DNA of 64,000 bases from Nocardia vulneris (lineage in GTDB: Bacteria; Actinomycetota; Actinomycetes; Mycobacteriales; Mycobacteriaceae). The notes beneath the pieces are model-generated. The model had not been told where the DNA came from. It made no database searches and was given only the letters and a program-made list of their open reading frames with translations. This document shows positions 56,664-64,000 of this stretch, piece by piece (position 1 is the first letter of the stretch; each line of letters starts with the position of its first letter). Made by a program: the position numbers and the translations under genes. The stretch is taken from contig NZ_BDCI01000041.1 in NCBI RefSeq assembly GCF_001613425.1, positions 62,001-126,000 on the forward strand, read 5' to 3'.

Positions 56664-57236
56664 ATGAGTACCATCGAATCCCGGCCGCGCATCGCGCCGC
56701 TGCAACCGCCCTATGCTCCTGATATCGAAGCGCAACTCACCAAGTGGATGCCGCCGGGGGCGGCGATCGAGCCGCTCGCACTGTTCCGTACGCTCGCGGT
56801 GCACGACGAACTCTTCAGCCGTATGCGCCCGCTCGGCGCGGGCATCCTCGGCCATGGCCGCGTGCCGCCGCGTGCCCGCGAGATCGTCATCCTGCGGACC
56901 TGCGCACGGGCAGGCGCAGAGTATGAATGGGGCGTGCACGCAGTGCTCCAGGCTCCGGAGGTCGGCCTCACCCCGGCGCAGATCGACGCGACGGCGGTGG
57001 GCGCGCCTACCGATCCGGCGTGGCCCGGCGACGACCGTGCACTGGTGCGCCTGGCCGACGAAATGTACGAGACCGCAAGCCTTTCCGATGACTTGTGGAC
57101 CGAACTGCACGCGCGCTACCGAGACGATCAGGTGCTCGAACTCGTCACCATCGCCGGCTGGTATCGGCTGTTGAGCGCGGTGATCAACGCTGCGCAGGTC
57201 CCGCACGAATCCTGGGCACGCCGCTTCCCGAACTGA
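56664..57236 (+). CDS. Carboxymuconolactone decarboxylase (AhpD-like) family protein
   Basis: A 190-residue alpha-helical protein with the CMD core ARAGAEYEWGVHAVLQAPEVGL and the upstream helix RMRPLGAGILGHGRVPPRAREIVILRTCAR. The classical AhpD CxxC is absent; only one Cys is present before AREYEW-type residues, so a thiol peroxidase cycle is unlikely and a decarboxylase or related lyase role is more probable. ATG with GAGGAT upstream. Divergent from and probably controlled by the HxlR regulator. Confidence 0.88.
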   Translation: MSTIESRPRIAPLQPPYAPDIEAQLTKWMPPGAAIEPLALFRTLAVHDELFSRMRPLGAGILGHGRVPPRAREIVILRTCARAGAEYEWGVHAVLQAPEVGLTPAQIDATAVGAPTDPAWPGDDRALVRLADEMYETASLSDDLWTELHARYRDDQVLELVTIAGWYRLLSAVINAAQVPHESWARRFPN

Positions 57237-57239
57237 ACC

Positions 57240-57911
57240 TCAGCTCCGGCTCGTCGCGGAGTATTCCTGTTCGGGGCGGCCGGTGCTGCCGTAGCGCAGG
57301 CTCATGCGCAGGGTGCCGGTGCCGACGAGGGTGGCCAGGTAGCGCTGCGCGGTGGCGCGGGAGATGCCGATCGCGGTGGCCACCTCGCCCGCGGAGAGCG
57401 GCGTGCCCGCGGCCAGGATCGACTGAAGGACAAGGTCTTTGGTGGGGGAGGCGACGGTGGTCGCGGCGGTGGCCGGGGCGGCCGGGCGCAAGGCCTGCAG
57501 GGCCGCGTCGACCCGGGCGTTGTCCACCTGGGGCGCCGAGAGGATGCGCCGGTAGCGCGCGTACGCGGCCAACCGGGCCGCGAGCTCGGTGTGCTGGAAC
57601 GGCTTGACGAGGTAGGCGAGCGCGCCCGCGGACAGCGCCGCGCGGACCGTGTCGCTGTCCGTGGACGCGGTCAGAACCATGGCGTCACACCGTAATTCGC
57701 GGACGAAGTCGACGCCGGAGCCGTCGGGGAGGTACACGTCGACGAGTGCGAGATCGACCTGTCCCGCGTCCAGGATCACCCGGGCCGCGGCCAGGGTGTT
57801 CGCGGTGCCCGCGACGGCGAATCCGGCGATGGAGTCCACGATCGCGGCATGCAGGTTGGCGACGCGGAAGTCGTCGTCGACGACGAGAACGGTCAAATCT
57901 GTTGGGGCCAT
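57240..57911 (-). CDS. CitB/DcuR-type response regulator
   Basis: A 223-residue response regulator: receiver domain with acidic pocket VDDDF (Asp12-14), phosphoacceptor Asp58 (ALVDVYLPDGSG), Thr/Ser at VLTAST and Lys at LVKPFQ, then a C-terminal helix-turn-helix (LSAGEVATAIGISRATAQRYLATLVGTG) of the CitT/DcuR type. Its start lies inside the end of the sensor kinase gene (19-base overlap). Together they should sense a small carboxylate or other external solute. Confidence 0.92.
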   Translation of the reverse strand: MAPTDLTVLVVDDDFRVANLHAAIVDSIAGFAVAGTANTLAAARVILDAGQVDLALVDVYLPDGSGVDFVRELRCDAMVLTASTDSDTVRAALSAGALAYLVKPFQHTELAARLAAYARYRRILSAPQVDNARVDAALQALRPAAPATAATTVASPTKDLVLQSILAAGTPLSAGEVATAIGISRATAQRYLATLVGTGTLRMSLRYGSTGRPEQEYSATSRS

Positions 57912-59581
57912 GACACCTTGCTGTCTACGAGCACGCCGGGAATGCGAGCGATGAATTCGGCGCCGGTCAGCGGTGGCGCACCGCCGCGCGGACTGGCCAG
58001 GCGCACGTCGCCGCCGTGGGTGCGGGCGATCTGGCGGATCAGCGCGAGCCCGACCCCGCGTCCGCCGGGGACGTCGCGGCCGTCGCGGGTCGAGGCACCC
58101 TCGGTGAACAGCACGTCGATCAGCTCCGGTGCGACACCGTCACCGCTGTCCGCCACGACGATGTGCAACGTCGAATCCTGCTGAACCAGTTCTACTTCCA
58201 CCTGCCGCACGGTGTTGCCCGAGGCGTGCACGGCCTCGATCGCGTTGTCGAGCAGGTTGCCGAGCACGGTGGTGACGTCGACCGGGTCGGCGAGGGTGCC
58301 GTCCACCCAGGTGTTGGGGCCGAGCACGAGCTCGACGCCGCCTTCGCGGGCATGCGCGGCCTTCGCGGCGAGGAAGGCCTGCAGGTAGGCGTCGTGGATG
58401 GCGTCGATACCGGGCGCGGCGGCGCCGAGCGGCCCGGCTCCGATCATCTCGTCCAGCGAGCGCGACGCCTCCTCGGTGTGCCCGCTGTGCAGTAACCCGC
58501 TGATCAGGTGCATCTTGTTGGAGAACTCGTGGCGTTGGGCGCGCAGCACGGTGCTCATCGATTGGACGGCGTCGAGCTGGCGGGTCAGCGCTTCGACGTC
58601 GGTGCGATCCCGCACGGTGAGCACCGCGCCCAGGTCGCGTCCGTCGCGCTGCACGGGCCGGGCCGCGACCACCACGATGTGCGAGCCGACCGTGGCCGAC
58701 GCGGGTTGTTCGTCGAGCCCGCGGAACACCTCGAGCACCCGTGGCGTCAACCCGATCTCCTCCACCGGGCGTCCGGTCTCCGCGCCGATGCCGAGCAGCC
58801 GGCGCGCCTCGTCGTTGACGAACGTGGTCCGCCACCGCGCGTCGACGGCGAGCACGCCGCGGCCGATGCCGTGCAGCACCGCGGCCTGCCCGCGCACGAG
58901 TTCGGCGAGTTCGGCGGGTTCGAGCCCGAGCGTCAACCCGCGCCAGCGCCGGGCGAGCACCATGGATCCGGCGATCCCCACCAGCAGTGCGGCGCCGACG
59001 AGCAGTCCCGCGGTGCGCAGGTCGTCGAGCAGTTGATCGCGCACCGCGTCGGTGGCGATCCCGACGCTCACCGCACCCACGATCTGCTCCGAATCCGGTT
59101 CGAGCACGGGGACTTTCGCGCGTACCGAGTCGCCGAGCGTGCCGCGTTCCTCGGCGATCACCTCGCGCCCGGCCAGCGCGCCGGACGGATCAGTGCTGAC
59201 GTGTTCGGTGAGCCGGGTGGCGTCGGGGTGCGCGAGCCGGATGCCGGCGTCGTCGGTGATCACCACGAACAGCGCGCCGGTGCGCACGGTGGTGTCGACC
59301 GCGATGCGCTCCAGCGGCCCGTCGGCGAGTTCGCGGCGCAGCGCCGGATCGGTGTCGATAGCGCCCGGTGCGTACCGGGCCACCTCGCGGCGTACCACCG
59401 GATCGGCGGCGACCGTGCGCGCGATCGCGAGGGCGCGCTGGCCGTAGCCGTCGCGCAGCCGCTGATCGCTGAGATAGCCGAAAACCGCGAAGGCGACGCC
59501 GAGGGTAAGGGTGACCACCACGATCTGCAGCAGCAGAACTTGCGTCCTCAATCGCACGGCCGGCGCGCCCTCAGTGGCCAT
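57893..59581 (-). CDS. CitA/DcuS-type sensor histidine kinase
   Basis: A 562-residue membrane kinase. One membrane helix near residues 15-37, an extracytoplasmic Cache-like sensor (about 40-185), a second helix (about 190-210), a PAS domain (about 225-320), then the SpoOB-type dimerisation helix with phosphoacceptor His351 in RAQRHEFSNKMH and a HATPase domain (NLLDNAIEA, VADSGDGV, GGRGVGLALI). ATG at 59581. It is divergent from an SsuABC-like importer, 146 bases away, whose expression it probably controls. Confidence 0.93.
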   Translation of the reverse strand: MATEGAPAVRLRTQVLLLQIVVVTLTLGVAFAVFGYLSDQRLRDGYGQRALAIARTVAADPVVRREVARYAPGAIDTDPALRRELADGPLERIAVDTTVRTGALFVVITDDAGIRLAHPDATRLTEHVSTDPSGALAGREVIAEERGTLGDSVRAKVPVLEPDSEQIVGAVSVGIATDAVRDQLLDDLRTAGLLVGAALLVGIAGSMVLARRWRGLTLGLEPAELAELVRGQAAVLHGIGRGVLAVDARWRTTFVNDEARRLLGIGAETGRPVEEIGLTPRVLEVFRGLDEQPASATVGSHIVVVAARPVQRDGRDLGAVLTVRDRTDVEALTRQLDAVQSMSTVLRAQRHEFSNKMHLISGLLHSGHTEEASRSLDEMIGAGPLGAAAPGIDAIHDAYLQAFLAAKAAHAREGGVELVLGPNTWVDGTLADPVDVTTVLGNLLDNAIEAVHASGNTVRQVEVELVQQDSTLHIVVADSGDGVAPELIDVLFTEGASTRDGRDVPGGRGVGLALIRQIARTHGGDVRLASPRGGAPPLTGAEFIARIPGVLVDSKVSWPQQI

Positions 59582-59727
59582 TGCCGCAGCATAGACCACC
59601 CGCCCGGCGTGAGCAGAATGCGCAGAACCTCCGAATCGGCACTTTGCACGGCTTGTGCGCACAAGCTCCGGCCTGTGACCGGGGCCACGTACGTTCGCTC
59701 TATCTCGACTCGCAGGAGCTAGCAATC

Positions 59728-60567
59728 ATGACCAACCCACTCATCGAGCTGCGGAGCGCGACCAAGCGTTTCCCCGGCACCGGTGGCGGCATCCACACCG
59801 CCGTCAAGGACCTCGACCTCGAGGTCGGGCCCGGCGAATTCGTCGCCGTGGTCGGCCCGACCGGTTGCGGCAAGTCCACCACCCTGTCCCTGGTATCGGG
59901 GCTGGAACCGGCCTCGGCGGGCCGGACCCTGGTGCGCGGCAAGGACGTCCGGGGCATTCCCGACGGCATCGGCTACATGTTCCAGCAGGACGCGGTGCTG
60001 CCGTGGAAGAGCGTGCTGGACAACGTCGCCCTGGGCCCGCGGCTGCGTGGCAAGTCGAAAGCCGAAGCGCGGGAGCAGGCTTCGGGCTGGGTAGGCAAGG
60101 TGGGTCTGGCCGGGTTCGAAACCTACTATCCGCATCAGCTCTCGGGCGGTATGCGCAAGCGGGTCGCGCTGGCGCAGACGCTGGTCAACGATCCGGAAAT
60201 CCTGTTGATGGACGAGCCGTTCAGCGCGCTCGACGTGCAGACCCGCCAGCTCATGCAGGACGAACTGCTGCGCGTGTGGGCGGGCACCGGCGCCGCCGTC
60301 ATCTTCGTCACGCACGACCTGGAAGAGGCCATCGTGCTCGCCGACCGGGTGATCGTGATGACGGCGAGCCCGGCGACGGTGTGCGGCAATTTCACCGTCG
60401 CGCTGGAGCGCCCGCGCAATGTCGAAGAGGTGCGGCTCACCACGGAGTTCCGCGATATCTACAAAGAGATCTGGGAAACGCTGCGCGATCAGGTCGAGGC
60501 GGCGCGGGGCGCCGGGGGGACCGCGGCCCGCGGAGCGGTCAAGGAAGGGGCGACCCGTGTCGCATGA
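59728..60567 (+). CDS. ABC importer ATP-binding protein (nitrate/sulfonate/taurine type)
   Basis: A 279-residue SsuB/TauB-like ATPase: Walker A GPTGCGKST, Q-loop YMFQQDAVLPWKSV, signature LSGGMRKRVALAQ, Walker B ILLMDEPFSALD and switch His in VTHDLEEA. The ATG has AGGAG nine bases upstream. It overlaps the permease gene by 11 bases. The family imports alkanesulfonates, nitrate, thiamine precursors or aromatic acids, so the cargo is not fixed by sequence. Confidence 0.92.
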   Translation: MTNPLIELRSATKRFPGTGGGIHTAVKDLDLEVGPGEFVAVVGPTGCGKSTTLSLVSGLEPASAGRTLVRGKDVRGIPDGIGYMFQQDAVLPWKSVLDNVALGPRLRGKSKAEAREQASGWVGKVGLAGFETYYPHQLSGGMRKRVALAQTLVNDPEILLMDEPFSALDVQTRQLMQDELLRVWAGTGAAVIFVTHDLEEAIVLADRVIVMTASPATVCGNFTVALERPRNVEEVRLTTEFRDIYKEIWETLRDQVEAARGAGGTAARGAVKEGATRVA

Positions 60568-61444
60568 CATTCTCGAAAAGAGTTCCGCCGCAGCGCCGGT
60601 CCCGGAGAACGAGTCCGAGGAGCAGATCCTCGCACGGGTGCGCACCAACGCCCGGCGCGCGGGCATCCGCACCTGGGGACTGCGCGCGGCGCTGGTGGCC
60701 CTGTGGCTGGGGTCCTGGGAGCTGACCGCCTCGCTCTGGATCGACCCGTTCTTCTACTCGAAGCCGTCGCTGATCTGGGGCCGGCTGGTCGAATGGTTCA
60801 CCGACGGAACCCAATTCGGCTCGATCTGGTTGCAGATCTACACCACCGTGCAGGAGGCGGTGCTCGGTTTCGTGATCGGCACCGTGGCCGGTGTCGTGCT
60901 CGGCGTGCTGCTCGGGCGCAGCCGCTACTGGGCCGATGTGCTCGCGCCGTTCATCAAGGGGCTCAACGCCGTTCCGCGAATCGTGCTCGCCTCGCTGTTC
61001 ATCATCTGGTTCGGTCTCGGCTTGAGCTCGAAGGTCGCGACGGTGGTCGTGCTGGTGTTCTTCGCGGTGTTCTTCAACGCGTTCACCGGCGCCCGGGAGG
61101 TGGACGGCAACGTCATCAACAACGCGCGCATCCTCGGCGCGGGCAAGCGGCAGGTGCTCACCGCGATCGTGCTGCCCAGCGCGACCACCTGGATCCTGTC
61201 CAGTCTGCACACCGCCTTCGGCTTCGCGCTGATCGGCGCGGTGGTCGGTGAATATGCCGGGGCAAGTAAGGGTTTGGGTCTGCTGATCAGCAACGCGCAG
61301 GGCACCTTCGATTCGGCGGGCATCTACGCGGGCATGATCATCATCACCGTCATCGCGCTGCTCGCCGAGTGGGCGATCGGCTACGCGGAGAGCCGCCTGC
61401 TGAAATGGCGTCCCTCGCAGGCGAACCAGAGCCACGGGATCTGA
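60557..61444 (+). CDS. ABC importer permease (SsuC-like)
   Basis: A 295-residue BPD-type permease with about six membrane segments and the EAA-like loop EVDGNVINNARILGAGKRQVLTAIVLPSA that contacts the ATPase. GTG start inside the end of the ATPase gene, with AAGGAAGGGG upstream. The first 40 residues are a polar N-terminal extension. Two bases separate its stop from the binding-protein start. Confidence 0.92.
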   Translation: MSHDILEKSSAAAPVPENESEEQILARVRTNARRAGIRTWGLRAALVALWLGSWELTASLWIDPFFYSKPSLIWGRLVEWFTDGTQFGSIWLQIYTTVQEAVLGFVIGTVAGVVLGVLLGRSRYWADVLAPFIKGLNAVPRIVLASLFIIWFGLGLSSKVATVVVLVFFAVFFNAFTGAREVDGNVINNARILGAGKRQVLTAIVLPSATTWILSSLHTAFGFALIGAVVGEYAGASKGLGLLISNAQGTFDSAGIYAGMIIITVIALLAEWAIGYAESRLLKWRPSQANQSHGI

Positions 61445-61446
61445 GC

Positions 61447-62499
61447 ATGAGATATCGCAAGCATGTGACGGTCGTCGTGCTGGCCGTGGCGGCGCTGCTG
61501 CTGGCCACCGGATGCCGGGATTCGCGCCATATTCCGATGGTGAACGGGCGACCGGAGATCACCATCATGGTCGGCGGGCTGGAGAAGGTGATCTATCTGC
61601 CCGCGATGCTCACCAAGCAACTCGGGTACTTCGAGAGCAACGACATCGATGTGAAGCTGCTCGGCGAACAGTCCGGCGCGAACGCCGAGACCGCGTTGCT
61701 CACCGGCGATGTGCAGGCGGTGGTCGGTTTCTACGACCACACCATCGACCTGCAGGCCAAGGATCAGTGCATCAGTTCGGTGGTGCAGTTCTCCGACGTG
61801 CCCGGCGAGGTGGAGCTGGTGTCCACGGCGGACGCGGACGAGATCAAGTCGACGGCCGATCTGCGCGGCAAGAATTTGGGCGTCACCTCGCTCGGCTCGT
61901 CGACCGATTTCCTCACCCAGGCGCTCACCGGTCAGCAGGGGATGTCCACCGCGGACTACACCAGGGTGAAAGTCGGTGCGGGACAGACGTTCATCGCCGG
62001 GATGAACCACAACGGCATCGACGCGGGCATGACCACCGACCCGACGGTCGCGCAGATGGTCAATTCCGGGGAGGCGCGGATCCTGGTCGACATGCGCACC
62101 GAGGCGGGCACCCGGGCCGCCCTGGGTGGTTTGTATCCGGCCACCTCGCTGTACATGAGCTGCGCGACCATCGACGCGCATCCGGAGATCGTGCGCAAGC
62201 TCGCGGCGGCGTTCGTGCAGACCCTGCAGTGGATCAAGGCGCACACTCCGGAGGAGATCGCCGCGCAGATGCCCTCGCAGTACGCGAGTGCGGGCAAGGA
62301 CCTCTACGTCCAGTCCATCCGTGATTCGATCGGCATGTTCAACGGTGACGGCGTGATGAAACCCGAAGGCGCCCAGAATGTTCTGAACATCCTCGGCCAG
62401 TACTCGAAGAACGTGCGCCCGGTCCGGGACCGCATCGATCTGTCGAAGACCTACACCACCCGGTTCGTCGAGGAGGCGCTGCGCGCGCCGAAGCAGTAG
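61447..62499 (+). CDS. ABC importer substrate-binding lipoprotein (SsuA/THI5-like)
   Basis: A 350-residue solute-binding protein with a lipobox LLATGC after a short hydrophobic signal. The body has the SsuA/NMT1 pattern: YLPAMLTKQLGYFESNDIDVKLL, the TADLRGKNLGVTSLGSSTDFL hinge, and LYMSCATIDAHPEIVRKLAAAFVQTLQWI. It delivers an unknown small organic molecule to the permease. Last gene of the importer operon, followed by a strong hairpin. Confidence 0.92.
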   Translation: MRYRKHVTVVVLAVAALLLATGCRDSRHIPMVNGRPEITIMVGGLEKVIYLPAMLTKQLGYFESNDIDVKLLGEQSGANAETALLTGDVQAVVGFYDHTIDLQAKDQCISSVVQFSDVPGEVELVSTADADEIKSTADLRGKNLGVTSLGSSTDFLTQALTGQQGMSTADYTRVKVGAGQTFIAGMNHNGIDAGMTTDPTVAQMVNSGEARILVDMRTEAGTRAALGGLYPATSLYMSCATIDAHPEIVRKLAAAFVQTLQWIKAHTPEEIAAQMPSQYASAGKDLYVQSIRDSIGMFNGDGVMKPEGAQNVLNILGQYSKNVRPVRDRIDLSKTYTTRFVEEALRAPKQ

Positions 62500-62514
62500 C
62501 GCGCTCGAGGTGCG

Positions 62515-62546
62515 GCGGGCCATCCCGGGCTTCCGGGGTGGCCCGC
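62515..62546 (+). terminator. Strong hairpin terminator after the importer operon
   Basis: GCGGGCCATCCCGG (62515-62528) pairs with CCGGGGTGGCCCGC (62533-62546) over a GCTT tetraloop: 14 bp with a single wobble pair. No U-tract. Confidence 0.75.
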
Positions 62547-62582
62547 TGTCGTGTCGGCACCAGAATTAATGCCTTGACGAGT

Positions 62583-62624
62583 GGTTATCACTTGATAACC
62601 TGAAGAGAGTTATCGAACGATAAC
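62583..62624. promoter_or_regulatory. Tandem palindromic operators upstream of the Rieske oxygenase
   Basis: Two copies of GTTATC-N4-GATAAC: site 1 at 62584-62599 (extended by one more pair to 62583-62600) and site 2 at 62609-62624 (GTTATCGAACGATAAC). Their centres are 25 bp apart, and site 2 ends 19 bases before the start codon. These are classic TetR-type operators; a TetR gene follows the oxygenase. Confidence 0.75.
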
Positions 62625-62643
62625 CTCACGTTCGGGAGGCCCC

Positions 62644-63789
62644 ATGACCGCGATCACCACCTCGGGCATCCGCGAGATCCTCGCGGAACTGCACCGCTAC
62701 CTCGAGCCGGAACCTCCGGCGCTCACCCTGCCGCCCAGCGCCTACTCCTCGCCCGAGCTGTGGGAGCTGGAGCGCGAGTTGATCTTCCGGCGCGGCTGGA
62801 TCCTGGCCGCGCACGTCGATCAGCTCGCGCGTCCCGGTGACTATGTGGCGCTGTCGATCGCGGGAGAGCCGGTGGTGCTCACCCGGGCCCAGGACGGCGA
62901 ACTGCGCGCGATGTCCTCGATCTGCCGGCACCGGCTGATGCCGCTCGTCGAACCCGGTGCGGGCCATACGGATTCGTTCACCTGCCGCTATCACCTGTGG
63001 AAGTACGGCCTCGACGGCAGGCTGCGCGGGGCGCCGTACATGGGTGGCAACCAGGACTTCGCGCCCAAGCTGTGCCGGCTGCCGCAATTCGCGTTGGCGG
63101 AGTGGAACGGCCTGGTCTGGATCAACCTCGACGCGGACGCCGCACCGATCGGTGACCATCTCGATCGGGCCGCGGCCCAGTTCGACGGGTACCGCCTCGG
63201 CGAGATGGTGCAGGTGGACTCGTGGTCGCTGGAATGGCGGGTGAACTGGAAACTGGTGATGGAGAACGGGCACGAGAACTATCACGTCATCGGCCTGCAC
63301 CGGGAGACGCTCGAACCGTTCATGCCGGGCGGCAGCGATATCCACGTCGAGCACTACTCGCCGTGGGTGCTGCACGCCAGGATCCCGCTCGCCCTGCCGG
63401 TGGAACCGGAAGCGGTGCGGCTGAACGAGATCCAGCGCAACAACGGCATGCTGCTGCTGGGTTTCCCGGTGAGCGCGTTCATCGCGATCGGCGACCAGGT
63501 GGTGTGGTTCAGCTTCACGCCGACGGCGATCGACCGGGTCCAGGTGATCGGTGGCGTGCTCACCCTGCCGGAACTGGCCACCGATTCCGAAGCGCTGCGC
63601 CGCACCCAGCAGGCGGTCACCATGATGATCAACGACGAGGACCGCGACGGCCTGGAAGCCGTGCAGCGCGGCGTCGCCGCGCAGTTCACCGCGCGCGGTC
63701 ACCTCAGCCCCAAGGAGCGGCCCGGCATCCTGGCCTTCTACCGGAATCTGGCCACCGCCTTGCTCGGGGACGAACCGTACGGCCGTTAG
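62644..63789 (+). CDS. Rieske non-heme iron oxygenase, alpha subunit
   Basis: A 381-residue Rieske oxygenase. The 2Fe-2S site is Cys94-x-His96-x17-Cys114-x2-His117. The mononuclear iron ligands are His214 and His219 in NWKLVMENGHENYHVIGLH, with Glu211 at the bridging position where ring-hydroxylating dioxygenases usually have Asp. Bridging Glu is known from the carnitine/quaternary-ammonium oxygenases such as CntA, so oxidation of an amine or demethylation is as likely as ring hydroxylation. GGGAGG precedes the ATG. No reductase or beta subunit gene is visible in the window. Confidence 0.9.
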   Translation: MTAITTSGIREILAELHRYLEPEPPALTLPPSAYSSPELWELERELIFRRGWILAAHVDQLARPGDYVALSIAGEPVVLTRAQDGELRAMSSICRHRLMPLVEPGAGHTDSFTCRYHLWKYGLDGRLRGAPYMGGNQDFAPKLCRLPQFALAEWNGLVWINLDADAAPIGDHLDRAAAQFDGYRLGEMVQVDSWSLEWRVNWKLVMENGHENYHVIGLHRETLEPFMPGGSDIHVEHYSPWVLHARIPLALPVEPEAVRLNEIQRNNGMLLLGFPVSAFIAIGDQVVWFSFTPTAIDRVQVIGGVLTLPELATDSEALRRTQQAVTMMINDEDRDGLEAVQRGVAAQFTARGHLSPKERPGILAFYRNLATALLGDEPYGR

Positions 63790-63799
63790 CCTGGAACGC

Positions 63800-64000
63800 A
63801 TGACGGCGGAAACGACCCGATCGAGCCCGGCGGCCGAACGCATCCTGCGTACCGCCGCCGAGCTCATCGCCGTGCGCGGATTCGCGGCCACCTCGACGCG
63901 CGATATCGCCGCCGCCGTCGGGGTGCGCCAACCCGCCATCTACAAGCACTTCGCCGCGAAAGACGACATCCTCGCCGCACTGGTCCGCCTCGGCCTGGAA
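63800..64000 (+). CDS. TetR family regulator, 3'-truncated by the window edge
   Basis: The ATG at 63800 opens 67 visible codons encoding a TetR DNA-binding domain: AAERILRTAAELIAVRGF, then STRDIAAAVGVRQPAIYKHF. The reading continues past the end of the window. It starts 11 bases after the oxygenase stop, so it is probably in the same operon and is the natural ligand for the two GTTATC-N4-GATAAC operators upstream, giving autoregulation. Confidence 0.85.
   Translation, partial: MTAETTRSSPAAERILRTAAELIAVRGFAATSTRDIAAAVGVRQPAIYKHFAAKDDILAALVRLGLE

Overview
The window is high-GC actinobacterial DNA and most likely comes from a mycolic-acid-containing genus, with Nocardia the best guess. The pointers are a DesA-type acyl-ACP desaturase, an EmbR-like SARP/FHA regulator, an LppP/LprE-type lipoprotein, a KstR-type operator ahead of an HsaA-like monooxygenase, DtxR/IdeR-type iron boxes, a DUF574 methyltransferase and many GTG starts with short ATGA/GTGA overlaps. 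No rRNA, tRNA, CRISPR array, insertion sequence or integrase was recognised. The genus is an inference.

Layout. 1-5.3 kb: a truncated unknown gene, an EmbR-like regulator, a desaturase, and a DUF998/secreted lipase pair. 5.5-11.2 kb: a TetR regulator divergent from a CYP105-like P450 with its 3Fe-4S ferredoxin and a PYROXD2/phytoene-desaturase-like flavoenzyme, then an ohrR-ohr-dehydrogenase operon. 11.4-20.1 kb: a DUF574 methyltransferase, then a complete histidine-utilisation operon (hutH, hutU, an M20 amidohydrolase, hutF, hutI) behind a divergent IclR regulator. 20.1-25.7 kb: a PQQ-type sugar dehydrogenase lipoprotein, a LysR regulator, a secreted CocE-type hydrolase and a luciferase-like oxidoreductase.

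The outstanding region is 26.4-37.7 kb. Six tightly packed plus-strand genes sit behind a 0.7 kb AT-richer leader and end at two hairpins. They encode a KAS III-type ketosynthase with an intact Cys-His-Asn triad, a partner that keeps only the Cys, a UbiB/ABC1 kinase fused to a class III aminotransferase, an AMP-forming ligase, a Baeyer-Villiger-like flavin monooxygenase, and a 1115-residue protein joining an FAD/NAD(P)-binding monooxygenase to an aspartase/fumarase-superfamily lyase. The last protein has the architecture of CreE plus CreD, which make nitrous acid from aspartate, in one chain. My working hypothesis is a lipid-like natural-product pathway in which a condensed acyl chain is aminated and then modified with nitrous acid, for example to an N-N bond or diazo group. 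This is inferred from gene families, not demonstrated.

37.8-52.7 kb is mixed: an SCP2 protein, an AraC regulator with an iron box, an ABC exporter, a stress protein, gluconate kinase, a nucleotide cyclase, an iron-box-preceded unknown, a steroid-type monooxygenase, a DJ-1 protein, an M50 protease, an acyl-CoA ligase, a Ser/Thr kinase, a bile-acid-type symporter and a Gfo/Idh oxidoreductase. 53.3-64.0 kb: polyol dehydrogenase plus HAD phosphatase, an LppP/LprE-like lipoprotein, an HxlR/carboxymuconolactone-decarboxylase pair, a CitAB-type two-component system, an SsuABC-like importer, and a Rieske oxygenase with paired operators followed by a TetR gene cut by the window edge.
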